A stretch of 64,000 nucleotides of DNA from Saccharopolyspora erythraea (GCF_018141105.1 NZ_CP054839.1:7381411-7445410), one strand, 5' to 3'; positions 11,588-22,868 are shown, numbered from the stretch's first letter. The notes: generated by a model from the letters alone, not told the origin. Translations and numbers: made by a program.

Positions 11588-12880
11588 GTGCCTGTGAGAG
11601 CCCGTTTGGCAATTGCATTCCGCACGAAACCGACCTCGGCTCTGCGCATCGCGGCCGCCTCGGTCGTGCTCGCGGCGACCGTGCTCGGTCCGACGCCAGC
11701 CATGGCGGCTCCGCAACCTCCGCCGCCCCCACCGCCGTGTTCCAACGCGACGGCCCCTCCTCCGCCCGTCGACACCTCCGAGGTGCCGCCGCCGGGCGTC
11801 GCCTCGCCGGATCCGCTGCCGGTGCCGGAGAAGCCGGTCGGCGGCGACCGGCTCGGCGAGTGCGCGGGCCCGGTGCTGCCGGAGGGTGCGCCGGCACCGC
11901 CGCCCGAGGTGGGCGCGGTGTCGTGGATCCTCGCCGACGTCACCAGCGGTGAGGTGCTCGCGGCACGCGACTCGCACGCGCGGCACCGGCCCGCGTCGGC
12001 GATCAAGGTCCTGACCGCGCTGGTGGCCATCCGCGACCTGAACATGTCGGACACGCTGGTGGCGACCCAGGCCGACGCCGACCAGGAGGGCAGCCGGGTC
12101 GGGCTGCACCCCGGCGTCACCTACTCCGTCGAACAGGTGGTGACCGGACTGCTGATGCAGTCGGGCAACGACGCCGCGCACGCGCTGGCGATGAAGCTCG
12201 GCGGCCCCGAGGTGATGACGGCCCGGATGAACGAGCTGGCCCACCACCTCGGCGCGCTCGACACCCGCGCGGCGACGCCGTCCGGACTGGACGGGCCGGG
12301 CATGAGCACCTCGGCCTACGACCTGGCCCTGATCTTCCGCGCCGCCATGCAGCGCCCGGAGTTCGCGCGGGCGATCGGCACGCAGCACACCGTGCTGCCC
12401 GGCCCGCCGGGGCAGCCGCTGGAGGTGTGGAGCGACAACGCCGTCCTGCTCAACTACGCCGGCGCCCTGGGCGGCAAGACCGGTTTCACCGACGACGCCA
12501 GGCACACCTTCATCGCCGCCGCCGAACGCGACGGCCGCCGCATCGTCGCGGTGTTGCTGCGCGGCGAGAACCAGCCGCTCCGGCTGTCGTCGCAGACCAT
12601 GCGGCTGCTCGACTACGGCTTCACGCTGCGCGGCCGGGTCGGCGAGCTCGTGCCGGAGGGTGCCCTGGAGCCGACGACCGAGACCGCGCCCGTCGTCCCG
12701 GCGCAGAACGTCGAGCCGCCGCGCCGCGACCCGGTGTTCGGCACGGTCGGCGGCCCGCTGTCGCTGGCGGCCGCCGCGGCCGTGGTCGTGCTCGGCGTGG
12801 TGGGTCTGCGGCAACGCCGAGCGCGGCGGGCCGCCGCCGCCCGACGGGAAAGCGCGAAGGTCCCGGCCGACCACCCGTAG
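11588..12880 (+). CDS. D-alanyl-D-alanine carboxypeptidase (penicillin-binding protein, S11)
   Basis: Trims the terminal D-Ala from peptidoglycan side chains outside the membrane. The product has a signal peptide ending near PAMA, a Pro-rich linker of about 60 residues, then the transpeptidase fold with SAIK (catalytic Ser and Lys, about residues 137-140), SGN (about 192-194) and KTG in GGKTGFT (about 297). A C-terminal helix followed by RQRRARR anchors it to the membrane. The start is uncertain: GTG at 11588 or 11594, or TTG at 11570. None has a clear Shine-Dalgarno sequence, and TAGCCT at 11575-11580 could be a -10 box for a leaderless GTG at 11588. Confidence 0.9.
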   Translation: MPVRARLAIAFRTKPTSALRIAAASVVLAATVLGPTPAMAAPQPPPPPPPCSNATAPPPPVDTSEVPPPGVASPDPLPVPEKPVGGDRLGECAGPVLPEGAPAPPPEVGAVSWILADVTSGEVLAARDSHARHRPASAIKVLTALVAIRDLNMSDTLVATQADADQEGSRVGLHPGVTYSVEQVVTGLLMQSGNDAAHALAMKLGGPEVMTARMNELAHHLGALDTRAATPSGLDGPGMSTSAYDLALIFRAAMQRPEFARAIGTQHTVLPGPPGQPLEVWSDNAVLLNYAGALGGKTGFTDDARHTFIAAAERDGRRIVAVLLRGENQPLRLSSQTMRLLDYGFTLRGRVGELVPEGALEPTTETAPVVPAQNVEPPRRDPVFGTVGGPLSLAAAAAVVVLGVVGLRQRRARRAAAARRESAKVPADHP

Positions 12881-12926
12881 CCCCTCCCCTCGCACTGCTG
12901 GACTCCAGCGGTGCGCGGTGGTTCAA

Positions 12927-12955
12927 TTTGTTAACGGCTCCGTATCGTAAACAAA
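12927..12955. promoter_or_regulatory. Palindromic operator upstream of the monooxygenase/TetR pair
   Basis: TTTGTTAACG (12927-12936) and CGTAAACAAA (12946-12955) form an inverted repeat matching in 9 of 10 positions across a 9-bp spacer. It ends 12 bp before the monooxygenase ATG and overlaps a possible -10 (TATCGT, 12943). Probably the binding site of the TetR protein encoded by the second gene of the operon. Confidence 0.65.
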
Positions 12956-12967
12956 CTGGGGGTTGCG

Positions 12968-14440
12968 ATGACCGAGGTGCTGATCATCGGAGCAGGCCCG
13001 TCCGGCTTGGCGCTCGCATGTGCGCTGGGCCAGCACGACGTGGCGGTGCGGGTGGTGGACAGGGCGGACGGACCGGCCACCACGTCGCGGGCCAACATCC
13101 TGCACGCACGCGGCGTCGAGGTCCTCAACCGGCTCGGCGCGCTGGGTGACCTGCGCGAACGGGGGCTCAGCGCCATGGAGCTGACCGTCCACCTGGAGGG
13201 CCGTCCGGCCGCGAAGGTGCGCTTCGGCGAGGTCGAGGGCACCCGGCTCTCGGCGTTGTTCATATCCCAGGCCGAGATCGAGGGCCGGCTGCGCCGCCGC
13301 CTCGGCGAGCTGGGCATCGAGATCGAGTGGGGCGTGGAGCTGGTCTCCGCCACCCAGGACGACAACGGCGTCAGCGCCGAGCTGAGCGGCGGTGAGCGGG
13401 TCCGGGCGCAGTGGCTCGTGGGCTGCGACGGCGCGCACAGCGCCGTCCGGCGCTTCGCGGGTATCGGGTTCCCGGGTGCCCCGCTGGTCGACCAGTGGCT
13501 GCTCGCCGACGTGCACGCCGACTGGGCGCGCGACCGCAGCGGGTCGGCCGCCTGGTACCACCGGGACGGCCTGCTGATCGCGATGCCGATGCGCGGAACC
13601 GGCGACGACCTGTGGCGGATCATGTGCGACGTGCCCCGCGCCGACGAGTCACTCACCGTGCAGCAGATCCTCGACCGCATCCGACGGCTGCTGCCCGAGC
13701 GCACCGGGCTCACCGACGTGCGGATCACCGACGCGAAGTGGGCATCGGCGTTCCGCATCCACCGCAGGCTGGCGGACCACTACCGCAGCGGGCGCGTGCT
13801 GCTCGCCGGCGATGCCGCGCACATCCACAGCCCTTTCGGCGGCCAGGGCATGACCACCGGCATCGGCGACGCCGAGAACCTGGCCTGGAAGCTCGCCCTC
13901 GTGGTCCGGGGCATGGCGGGCGAGGCTCTGCTGGACACCTACGAAGCCGAGCGCCGGCCGGTCGCGGCACACGTGCTGCGCGGCACCACCGCCAACACCA
14001 AGCTCCTGCTCGGCGGGGGCGCCGCGGGCCGGTTCCTGCGCGACCGGGTGCTGACGCCGCTGCTCAACCTGCCCGTGGTGCAGCGCGCGGGCACCAACAC
14101 CGCGTCGCAGCTGCGGATCAGCTACCGGCGCGGCCCGCTCGCCGCACCGGCGCGCGGGCCGCGTCCGCGATCCGGCGACCGGGTGCGCGACTTCGAGTGC
14201 CTGCGCTCGGACGGCACGCGCACTCGGCTGCACACCGAGCTGCGCGGACGGTGGGCCGTGGTCGGAGACGCGCCCGTCGCGCGCAAGTGGCTCGGCGACC
14301 AGGTGGTCCCGTTGACCCCGACCGGAAGCGGAGACACGCTGCTCGTGCGTCCCGACGGTCACCTCGCCTGGCGCGGGACCGATCAGGCCGAGCTCGGGCG
14401 ATGGCTGGAGAACGCTCTCGAACGCGGGAGGGCCCGATGA
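12968..14440 (+). CDS. FAD-dependent aromatic monooxygenase (group A)
   Basis: Flavin hydroxylase of the PheA/TetX type (PF01494), 490 residues, probably NAD(P)H-dependent and acting on an aromatic or polyketide-like substrate in the cytosol. The FAD Rossmann motif is IIGAGPSGLALA. DGAHSAVRR is the central DG motif, and GRVLLAGDAAHIHSPFGGQGM is the GD motif. A thioredoxin-like C-terminal domain follows (about residues 390-490). GGGGGTT lies just before the ATG. The stop overlaps the TetR start by 4 bp, so enzyme and regulator are coupled and likely autoregulated from the upstream palindrome. Whether it makes an antibiotic or destroys one cannot be decided here. Confidence 0.88.
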   Translation: MTEVLIIGAGPSGLALACALGQHDVAVRVVDRADGPATTSRANILHARGVEVLNRLGALGDLRERGLSAMELTVHLEGRPAAKVRFGEVEGTRLSALFISQAEIEGRLRRRLGELGIEIEWGVELVSATQDDNGVSAELSGGERVRAQWLVGCDGAHSAVRRFAGIGFPGAPLVDQWLLADVHADWARDRSGSAAWYHRDGLLIAMPMRGTGDDLWRIMCDVPRADESLTVQQILDRIRRLLPERTGLTDVRITDAKWASAFRIHRRLADHYRSGRVLLAGDAAHIHSPFGGQGMTTGIGDAENLAWKLALVVRGMAGEALLDTYEAERRPVAAHVLRGTTANTKLLLGGGAAGRFLRDRVLTPLLNLPVVQRAGTNTASQLRISYRRGPLAAPARGPRPRSGDRVRDFECLRSDGTRTRLHTELRGRWAVVGDAPVARKWLGDQVVPLTPTGSGDTLLVRPDGHLAWRGTDQAELGRWLENALERGRAR

Positions 14441-15066
14441 GCCCGCCGAGCCCTGGCGGAGGCTCGCGCCCGCGCGGCAGGCCGCGTGACCCCGAGGCGG
14501 ACGCGGCGATCCTGCGGGCCGCGATGGACCTGTTCATCGAAGGCGGGGTCGAAGGCACCAGCATCGAGCAGGTCGCCAAGCGGGCGGGCGTCGGCAAGCT
14601 GACCGTCTACCGCCGCTGGTCCTCGAAGGAGGAGGTGATCGCGCAGGCGATCGAGTCGGTGCGCGTCGAGGCGGTCGGATTCGAGATGCGCGCGGACGTG
14701 CCGCTGCGCGAACAGATCGAGAGCGCGATCCCGGTGTGGGCGCAGGCGCTGTCCTCTCCCCGGGTCCGCGCGATGGTCGCGCGCGTCTTCGGCTCCGCCG
14801 CGCGGCATCCCGCGCTGATGGCGTCCTACTGGGAGCACCACGTCGTACCGCGCCGGAAGGCGATCCGGGCACTGCTGGAGCACGCGAAGGCGACGGGTGC
14901 TCTGTCCGAGGACACCGTCGTGGAGGTCCTGATCGACATGGTCGTGGGTGCGGTCATGTTCCGCCTGCTCCAGCCGGAACCCCTCGACGCCGAGGGCGCG
15001 CGCCGGTACCTGGAGGCCGTCTACCGCCAGGCCGGGCTGCTGCCCGATCCCACTGCGGGTGGATGA
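14437..15066 (+). CDS. TetR-family regulator of the adjacent monooxygenase
   Basis: A 209-residue repressor. A basic Pro/Gly-rich N-terminus leads into the TetR helix-turn-helix TSIEQVAKRAGVGKLTVYRRW (about residues 42-62), followed by an all-helical ligand-binding domain of the TetR_C family. It begins inside the monooxygenase stop codon (ATGA). The probable operator is the 29-bp inverted repeat ahead of the operon. Its ligand is probably the enzyme's substrate or a related aromatic compound (inference). Confidence 0.9.
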   Translation: MSPPSPGGGSRPRGRPRDPEADAAILRAAMDLFIEGGVEGTSIEQVAKRAGVGKLTVYRRWSSKEEVIAQAIESVRVEAVGFEMRADVPLREQIESAIPVWAQALSSPRVRAMVARVFGSAARHPALMASYWEHHVVPRRKAIRALLEHAKATGALSEDTVVEVLIDMVVGAVMFRLLQPEPLDAEGARRYLEAVYRQAGLLPDPTAGG

Positions 15067-15085
15067 CCCGAGCGGGGCGGCGTGG

Positions 15086-15580
15086 ATGATCGGGTACGTG
15101 CGGATTCCGAGAGCGGTCGCGGTGGTCGTCGACGGGCCACGGGTGCTGGTCATGAGGCGCTACGTCAGGCGCGAGTCCCGGGAAGCCTGCCGGAACTGCG
15201 AGCACATCGGCTGGTCGCAGCCGCGGTGCCCCGGGCACCGTTACGCGCTCCTGCCCGGCGGACACGTCGAGGAGGGCGAGACCGCCGCCGAGGCGGCGTC
15301 GCGGGAGCTGACGGAGGAGACCTCGCTCAGAGCAACGACCGGACGGCTGCTGTGGACCGGTCACCACAACGGGCGCCCGGCGTCGTACTTCCTCATGACC
15401 GACGTCGAGGGCGCGCCCGCGCTGTCCGGTCCGGAAGCCGAGGCCCACGGCCCCGAGAACAGCTACGAACTCGTGTGGGCGGGCGCCGACGAGTTCGACC
15501 GGCTGGACCTGTATCCCGCCGAGGTCCGCGAGCCGCTCACCGACCTGCTGCGCACCCGTGATTCTTCTGGGCTGCCATAG
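15086..15580 (+). CDS. Nudix hydrolase with a putative metal-knuckle insert
   Basis: A 164-residue Nudix-fold protein expected to cleave a nucleoside-diphosphate-linked substrate. The Nudix box is GHVEEGETAAEAASRELTEE followed by TSL: the acidic REL-EE helix is intact but the usual Gly after EE-x is Ser. Between strands 1 and 2 lies CRNCEHIGWSQPRCPGH, spaced like a small zinc site (C-x2-C-x10-C-x2-H). The ATG at 15086 is preceded by GCGGGGCGG. It follows TetR by 19 bp but is probably a separate function. It runs tail-to-tail with the YihY gene with only 4 bp between stops. Confidence 0.85.
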   Translation: MIGYVRIPRAVAVVVDGPRVLVMRRYVRRESREACRNCEHIGWSQPRCPGHRYALLPGGHVEEGETAAEAASRELTEETSLRATTGRLLWTGHHNGRPASYFLMTDVEGAPALSGPEAEAHGPENSYELVWAGADEFDRLDLYPAEVREPLTDLLRTRDSSGLP

Positions 15581-15584
15581 CTTG

Positions 15585-16604
15585 TCACCGCCGTGACCTG
15601 CGCCAGGCGAGGCCGGCGAGGACTCCGAGGCCGAACAGGCTCGCCGTCGCCGCCGGACCCGTCCGCCCGCGCGTCTGCACCACGGGCCGGATCACGGCGG
15701 GCTCCGGCGGCGCGGGCACCGCGCGCTCCTGGTTCTCCGGCGCCGACGCCGTCCACGCGGCCACGAACAGGATGAACCGCGAGGTCAGGTAGGCGAACAC
15801 CAGCAGACCGAGGATCGGCCCGAACGCGGCCGCGGCCGGCGAACCGGTGACGCTGTTCAGGTAGACCACCCCGACCTGCTTGAGGATCTCGAAGCCGACG
15901 GCCCCGAGCAACGCTCCCCAGACCGCGCTGCGAAGCGACACCGGCTTGCGCGGCAGCCGCGCCAGGATCCACAGGAACACCAGCCAACTCGCGACGAGCG
16001 AGAGCAGTAGGGCCAGTACCTGCAGCCCGACCCTGGCGAACGGGGTGTCGGCGATGCCGACCAGCTCCAGCAGCATCCGGCCGACACCGCCGCCGACCGC
16101 GCTGATGCCGAACGAGATGCCCATCGCCAGTCCGAGCCCGATCAGCGAGAGCAGGTCGGAGACGTACTTCTTCAGCATCGGCTGCTGCGTGGGCTCCTGC
16201 GTCCAGAGCGCCGTCAGCGCCTCGCGCAGGTTGGTCATCCAGCTCAGACCCGAGTACAGCGCCGCGAGCAGGCCGATGATCCCCACCGCGCCCGCCTGGC
16301 CGATCGCCTGGTCGACGACGTTGTTGAGCATCTGGCTCATGGCCGGGTTCGGCACCGCGGTGGTGATCGAGTTCCGCAGCTGGGCGAGCAGGTCCGGGTT
16401 GCCGCCCAGCACGAATCCGGCGATCGCGAACGCGATCATCAGCAGCGGCACGAGTGCGAGCACGCTGAAGTAGGTGATCGCCGCGGCGTAGTAGTCGCCG
16501 TACTGGTTCTGGTAGCGGGTCGCGGCCCGGATCAGCCGGTCCAGCCATTCGTGCCGCTGCCGAAGCCGGGCGAGCAGCCCGGGTGCCTTGGTCCGTTCGG
16601 CCAC
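15585..16604 (-). CDS. YihY/BrkB-family inner-membrane protein
   Basis: An integral membrane protein of the YihY/UPF0761 family, of no settled function, 339 residues. It has an N-terminal amphipathic region, then about six transmembrane helices. Conserved blocks are GDYYAAAITYFSVLALVPLLM, GLLAALYSGLSWMTNLREALTALW and the late GPILGLLVFAYLTSRFILFVAAW. The GTG start at 16604 has GGAGGTGG about 6 nt upstream. A C-terminal tail after the last core helix is Pro/Arg-rich and ends with one further hydrophobic stretch. It is 93 bp downstream of trpS on the same strand and may be co-transcribed with it. Confidence 0.9.
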   Translation of the reverse strand: MAERTKAPGLLARLRQRHEWLDRLIRAATRYQNQYGDYYAAAITYFSVLALVPLLMIAFAIAGFVLGGNPDLLAQLRNSITTAVPNPAMSQMLNNVVDQAIGQAGAVGIIGLLAALYSGLSWMTNLREALTALWTQEPTQQPMLKKYVSDLLSLIGLGLAMGISFGISAVGGGVGRMLLELVGIADTPFARVGLQVLALLLSLVASWLVFLWILARLPRKPVSLRSAVWGALLGAVGFEILKQVGVVYLNSVTGSPAAAAFGPILGLLVFAYLTSRFILFVAAWTASAPENQERAVPAPPEPAVIRPVVQTRGRTGPAATASLFGLGVLAGLAWRRSRR

Positions 16605-16697
16605 CGATCCACCTCCACCGGCACGTCCCTCGCGGGGGTGGTCCTCATGGCGCAGGGACCGTGCCCCCGAACGGAAGGCTACCGGCGGTTGATCAGT

Positions 16698-18062
<1,365 letters not shown>

Positions 18063-18308
18063 TCAGCTCTTGCGCTGGTTCTCCGGCTGGATCTTCTTCT
18101 TCCGGAACACACCCGCGACCATGCCCACGACGCCGAGCACCACGGCGGTCGACCCGACCGGGCCGAACGACTCCAGGGGGCTGGGCTGCGCGACCACGGT
18201 CGACCTGGCGCCGGCGCTGGCGGTCGTACCGGCCACCAGCAGGCCCGTGACGAGCACGGCGCTGAGCACGGACACGCGGGTGCACACGCATGCCAATCGG
18301 CTACGCAC
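18063..18308 (-). CDS. Small exported membrane-anchored protein
   Basis: An 81-residue protein of unknown function. An N-terminal signal segment (VSVLSAVLVTGLLVAGTTASAGA) is followed by a short Ser/Pro region and a second helix GSTAVVLGVVGMVAGVF before the basic tail RKKKIQPENQRKS, a layout resembling a small LPxTG-less cell-surface anchor. The GTG at 18308 has GGGAGG about 8 nt upstream; an upstream start at 18353 would add 15 residues before the signal peptide. I do not recognise a family. Confidence 0.6.
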   Translation of the reverse strand: MRSRLACVCTRVSVLSAVLVTGLLVAGTTASAGARSTVVAQPSPLESFGPVGSTAVVLGVVGMVAGVFRKKKIQPENQRKS

Positions 18309-18505
18309 GAGCGTTGCCTCCCTCGACGGGTAACCCGTACGGGTCACAAGCATTTCCAGCTCGGTGGCGGACAGTACCGACCAGACGTAAACGTCGAAGT
18401 CGCGTTGCGTAAACCTGTCACGACGGAATGATCATATTTTCCGTTCTGGGCGGCTTCGCACCGGGTCGGCGAAACGCCGTTCGCCGCAGGGCAAACGCGG
18501 TGCGG

Positions 18506-18550
18506 GCCGCGGATCCGCCCGCTTCGGCGCGACGGCCGGATCCGCGGCCA
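18506..18550 (-). terminator. Terminator-like hairpin after fbiC
   Basis: A perfect 13-bp stem GGCCGCGGATCCG (18506-18518) / 18538-18550 with a 19-nt loop, 16 bp beyond the fbiC stop in the direction of transcription. Confidence 0.65.
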
Positions 18551-18565
18551 TGAGTTCCCGCACAA

Positions 18566-21166
18566 TCAGCCGGGCGACCCGTCACCCGCCTCGGTGATCG
18601 CGAGCTGAACCCGGCCGACTCGCCCATAAGTGGTACCGCGCTGCCGCGCCGGGCGGCCGACCCGCGCGGCGGCCTCGTGGAGCTCCTCGATCGTGCGGGC
18701 CGAACCGTGCTCGGACCCGGCCATCCGGCTGATCGTCTCCTCCATCAGCGTCCCGCCGAGGTCGTTGGCACCACCGGTGAGCACCTCCGAAGTGCCCTCG
18801 TCGCCGAGCTTCACCCACGAGCACTGGACGTTGTCGATGCGCCCGTGCAGCAGGATCCGCGCCATCGCGTGCACCGCGCGGTTGTCGCGGCGGGTCGGCC
18901 CCGGCCGGGCGAGACCGGCGAGGTAGATCGGCGCGTTGCGGTGCACGAACGGCAGCGGCACGAACTCGGTGAACCCGCCGGCTCCGTTGCCTGCGGCGGT
19001 GTCCTGCACCCGGGCCAGCGTCCGCAGGTGGCCGAGCCAGTGCTCCGGGGTGTCGACGTGGCCGTACATCATCGTCGACGACGACGGGATGCCCAGCCGG
19101 TGCGCGGTGCTGATCACCTCGATCCACTCCGCGGCGGGCAGCTTGCCCTTGGTCAGCACCCACCGGACGTCGTCGTCGAGGATCTCGGCGGCGGTGCCGG
19201 GGATGCTGCCGAGGCCGGCCTCGGCCAGCTCGGACAGCCACTCCTCGACGCTCACGCCCGCCTTGGCCGAGGCGCTGACGATCTCCATCGGGCTGAAGGC
19301 GTGCACGTGCATCTCCGGCACCCGCTCCTTCACCGCCCGGACCAGGTCGGCGTAGCCGCTGACCGGCAGCTTCGGGTCGATGCCGCCCTGCATGCAGACC
19401 TCGGTGGCCCCGGCGAGCCACGCCTCCTCGGCCCGGTCGGCGACCTCCTGCGGCGAGAGCCGGTAGGCGTCGGCGTCGCGCTCGCGCTGCGCGAACGCGC
19501 AGAAGCGGCAGCCGACGTAGCAGATGTTGGAGAAGTTGATGTTGCGGTTGACCACGTAGGTGACGTCGTCGCCCGCGACCTCCCGACGCAGGTCGTCGGC
19601 GATGCCGGACAGGGTGTCCAGCGCGGCTCCGTCGCAGGTCATCAGGGCCATCGCGGCGGCGGTGCTGGACTCCTCGAGCAGCGCCGCCGGATCGGACCCG
19701 GCCAGGTCCAGGCCGGCGCGGACATCGGAGTCGAGCCGCTGCGGGGCGGCTGCGCTCGGCAGCTGGGCGCGCAGCTCGTCCCAGTCGCCGTAGACGGTGT
19801 CGAAGTCACCGCGGCGGTCACCGCTGCGCCCGACGGTGTCGATACTGCTGTGCAGGTCGGTGCGCCCGATCGACTCGAATCCGCCGTCGGGTTCCTGCCA
19901 CTCCCGGCCGACCGGCACGGCGTCCTCCGACGCCAGTCCGTCCGGTGTGGACAGCGCGGCGACGTGGCCCGCGATGCGCGGGTCGATCCACTGCGTGCTG
20001 TCCCCGGCCAGCCCCGCGCGCACGTACCGCGGGTAGGCGGTCAGCCGCTCGCGCATGCCGAAACCGCCCTCGGCGGTGCGTTCGGCGAGGTCGTCGATGT
20101 GCGGCCACGGATGTTCGGGGTTGACGTGGTCGGGCGTCACCGGCGACACCCCGCCCCAGTCGTCGATCCCGGCGCGCAGCAACAGCAGCAGTTCGTCGCC
20201 GATGAGGTTCGGCGGCGCCTGCACGCTCACGTCCGACGGCATCAGAAGCCGGGCGACCGCGGTGGTCGCGGCCAGGTCCTGCAGGTCGGCGTCGGGCATC
20301 CCCCGCATCCGGGTGTCGGGCTTGGCCCGGAAGTTCTGGACGATGATCTCCTGCAGGTGCCCGTACTGGCGGGCGCTCCGGCGCAGCGCCATCAGCGACT
20401 CGGCGCGCTCGGTCCTGGTCTCGCCGATCCCGATCAGGATGCCGCTGGTGAACGGCACGCCCACGCGTCCGGCGTCGGAGAGCACCCGCAGGCGCACCGC
20501 GGGCTCCTTGTCCGGGCTGGCGTAGTGCGGGTTGCCCTTCTCGCTCCACAGCCGCTCGGAGGTCGTCTCCAGCATCATGCCCATGCTGGCGGCGACCGGC
20601 TTGAGCCTGGTCAGCTCCGACCAGCTCAGCACACCCGGGTTGAGGTGCGGCAGCAGCCCGGTCTCCTCCAGCACCGCGACGGCGCAGGACCGCACGTAGT
20701 CCACTGTGGAGGAATATCCGCGCGCCTCCAGCCACTCCGCGGCGGCGGGCCAGCGGTCCTCGGGGCGGTCGCCGAGGGTGAACAGCGCTTCCTTGCAGCC
20801 CGCTGCCGCGCCCCGCCGCGCGATCTCCAGGACCTCCTCGCGCTCCAGGTAGGCCGACTCGACCCGGTGCGGCACCGTCGCGAAAGTGCAGTAGTGGCAA
20901 CGGTCCCGGCACAGCCGGGTGAGCGGGATGAAGACGTTGCGGCTGTAGGTGACGACCCCCTGGCGCCCCTCGGCCAGCAGGTGCGCGTCGCGGGCGCGGC
21001 CCGCTGCGGCGAGCAGCGCGTCGAGGTCGTCGCCGCGCGCGTGCAGCAGCACGGCGGCTTCGGTGACGTCGAGCGACACGCCGTCGGTCGCGCGGCGCAG
21101 CGCCCGGCGCATCGCCGAGGCACTCGGTACGGGCTCCGGCGGTGGTGAGAGTTGCAGATCGGCCAC
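18566..21166 (-). CDS. fbiC: FO synthase, fused CofG/CofH (FbiC)
   Basis: Makes the 5-deazaflavin FO, the chromophore of coenzyme F420, from tyrosine and the riboflavin precursor 5-amino-6-ribitylaminouracil. The 866-residue protein contains two radical-SAM domains. The CofG half (roughly 50-390) has the cluster motif CRDRCHYC. The CofH half (roughly 530-850) has CYVGCRFC preceded by NRNINFSN. A linker of about 130 residues joins them. The full-length fusion is the actinobacterial form; archaea and cyanobacteria use two proteins. The GTG at 21166 overlaps a weak GCGGGGTGG. It stands alone, transcribed away from the subtilase gene. Confidence 0.97.
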   Translation of the reverse strand: MADLQLSPPPEPVPSASAMRRALRRATDGVSLDVTEAAVLLHARGDDLDALLAAAGRARDAHLLAEGRQGVVTYSRNVFIPLTRLCRDRCHYCTFATVPHRVESAYLEREEVLEIARRGAAAGCKEALFTLGDRPEDRWPAAAEWLEARGYSSTVDYVRSCAVAVLEETGLLPHLNPGVLSWSELTRLKPVAASMGMMLETTSERLWSEKGNPHYASPDKEPAVRLRVLSDAGRVGVPFTSGILIGIGETRTERAESLMALRRSARQYGHLQEIIVQNFRAKPDTRMRGMPDADLQDLAATTAVARLLMPSDVSVQAPPNLIGDELLLLLRAGIDDWGGVSPVTPDHVNPEHPWPHIDDLAERTAEGGFGMRERLTAYPRYVRAGLAGDSTQWIDPRIAGHVAALSTPDGLASEDAVPVGREWQEPDGGFESIGRTDLHSSIDTVGRSGDRRGDFDTVYGDWDELRAQLPSAAAPQRLDSDVRAGLDLAGSDPAALLEESSTAAAMALMTCDGAALDTLSGIADDLRREVAGDDVTYVVNRNINFSNICYVGCRFCAFAQRERDADAYRLSPQEVADRAEEAWLAGATEVCMQGGIDPKLPVSGYADLVRAVKERVPEMHVHAFSPMEIVSASAKAGVSVEEWLSELAEAGLGSIPGTAAEILDDDVRWVLTKGKLPAAEWIEVISTAHRLGIPSSSTMMYGHVDTPEHWLGHLRTLARVQDTAAGNGAGGFTEFVPLPFVHRNAPIYLAGLARPGPTRRDNRAVHAMARILLHGRIDNVQCSWVKLGDEGTSEVLTGGANDLGGTLMEETISRMAGSEHGSARTIEELHEAAARVGRPARQRGTTYGRVGRVQLAITEAGDGSPG

Positions 21167-21340
21167 CCCGCGACCCTAAGACCAGCGCGGGTGCCGACGC
21201 AGCCGTCGGCGAGGAACAGCACATGTCACGTACGGCTACTCAATTACTCCGATTCGCCCTATCAGACTTCCCCAAACAAGCGCAAAATCCCGACGAACCG
21301 CTACTGAGCGGTCGTGATTCTGCGTCTCGGGAGGACCCGC

Positions 21341-22840
21341 GTGTCACGCAAAATTGGTAAGCATCGCGCCTTGCGCTTCGCCGGACCGGCGCTCGCGCTC
21401 GCCCTGCTCGTACCCACCGGCGCGGCAGGTGCCGCACCTGCCCCCGCCCCCGCGCCCGCGGCTACCGCCGCACCTGCGCACTTCATGGTCGTCGGCCCGG
21501 TCGGCGACCTGAGCCGGACCGAGAAGTCGGTCCGCGCGGCGGGCGGCACCGTCGTGCAGAGCTGGCCGCAGATCGGGGTGCTCGTCGCGACCTCGACCGA
21601 CGCCGGATTCGCCGCCGCGGTGCGCGGTCGTCCCGGAGTCCAGCAGGCCGGAGCCAGCCGCAACCTCGTCGAATGGCTGCCGCCCGCGAACAGCACGATG
21701 CTCGAACCCACCGAGGGCACGCTGCCCGCTCCCGCGTCGATCGCCGCCGCCGACGACACCGAACCGCTGGAAGCCGAGCAGTGGGACCTGCCGCTGATCA
21801 AGGCCGACAAGGCGCATCTGCTCTCCCAGGGCGACAAGAACGTCACCGTCGGCGTGCTCGACTACGGCATCGACCCGGCGCACCCCGACCTCAAGCCCAA
21901 CCTCGACGTCTCCCGCTCGGTCAGCTGCGTCGACCAGGGCATCCCGGACCAGTCCCCCGCCGCGTGGGCGCCGGAGAACGCCGAGCAGGACCACGGCACG
22001 CACGTCGCGGGCACCGTCGCCGCCGCGCGCAACGGCATCGGCGTCGCGGGAGTGGCCCCCGACGTCACCCTCGCCTCGGTGCGGGTCATCGACGACGACG
22101 GCTTCATCTACCCCGAGTACGCGGTGTGCGGTTTCGTCTGGGCCGCCGAGCACGGCTTCGACGTCACCAACAACTCCTACTTCGTCGACCCCTGGTACCT
22201 GTGGTGCGACAGCGACCCGGACCAGAAGGCCGCGGCGGAGGCGGTGCGCCGGGCGGTCGCCTACGCGTCGCGCAAGGACGTCGTCACCGTGGCGTCGGCG
22301 GGCAACAGCAACTGGGACCTGTCCAAGCCGATCCTCGACCAGAACAGCCCGAACAACGGCGGCCCGGTGCAGGAGCGCGAGACCGGCGACGAGTGCCGCA
22401 TCCTGCCCGCCGAGCTCGACGGCGTGGTGACGGTCAGCTCGGTGGGCGTGAAGTCCGAGAAGTCCTACTTCGCCAACTACGGCCTCGGCTCGGTCGACGT
22501 GACCGCGCCCGGCGGTGACGCACGCCAGATCCCGCAGACGCCGTCGGCCAACGGACGCATCCTGTCCACGCTGCCGGGCGGCGGCTGGGGCTGGAAGCAG
22601 GGCACCTCGATGTCGGGCCCGCACGCGGCCGGTGTCGTCGCGCTGCTGCGCAGCACCCACCCGGACTGGAAGGCCAAGCAGGTCACCAGGGTCCTGCAGG
22701 CGCAGGCGGACCGCCTGACCTGCCCGGACTTCTACGACCCGAACGGCGACGGCAAGGCCGACGCGGTGTGCGAGGGCGGCCGCACCGGCGCCGGCTTCCA
22801 CGGCGCGGGCATGGTCGACGCGCTCGACGCGGTGCGCTGA
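21341..22840 (+). CDS. Secreted subtilisin-family serine protease (S8)
   Basis: An exported protease of 499 residues counted from the GTG at 21341, chosen because GGGAGG lies 6 nt upstream; a GTG at 21314 lacks a site. A signal peptide ends around GAAGAAPA, an inhibitor-like propeptide spans roughly 48-115, and the catalytic domain has Asp174 in VGVLDYGID, His218 in DHGTHVAGT, Asn322 in SAGN and Ser423 in GTSMSGPHAAG. Four or more Cys in the catalytic domain suggest disulfides. There is no C-terminal membrane helix or sorting signal, so it is probably released. Confidence 0.93.
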   Translation: MSRKIGKHRALRFAGPALALALLVPTGAAGAAPAPAPAPAATAAPAHFMVVGPVGDLSRTEKSVRAAGGTVVQSWPQIGVLVATSTDAGFAAAVRGRPGVQQAGASRNLVEWLPPANSTMLEPTEGTLPAPASIAAADDTEPLEAEQWDLPLIKADKAHLLSQGDKNVTVGVLDYGIDPAHPDLKPNLDVSRSVSCVDQGIPDQSPAAWAPENAEQDHGTHVAGTVAAARNGIGVAGVAPDVTLASVRVIDDDGFIYPEYAVCGFVWAAEHGFDVTNNSYFVDPWYLWCDSDPDQKAAAEAVRRAVAYASRKDVVTVASAGNSNWDLSKPILDQNSPNNGGPVQERETGDECRILPAELDGVVTVSSVGVKSEKSYFANYGLGSVDVTAPGGDARQIPQTPSANGRILSTLPGGGWGWKQGTSMSGPHAAGVVALLRSTHPDWKAKQVTRVLQAQADRLTCPDFYDPNGDGKADAVCEGGRTGAGFHGAGMVDALDAVR

Positions 22841-22868
22841 CACCGCGGCGGTTCACAGCCGTCCAAAC

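Noticed and set aside
11210-12895. Long reverse-strand frame across the carboxypeptidase gene
   Set aside because: Antisense to an intact penicillin-binding protein with all three motifs; the product has no recognisable fold.
15585-16604. Ribonuclease BN assignment for the YihY/BrkB protein
   Set aside because: The old name rbn for this family came from a misassignment; there is no nuclease motif in the sequence.
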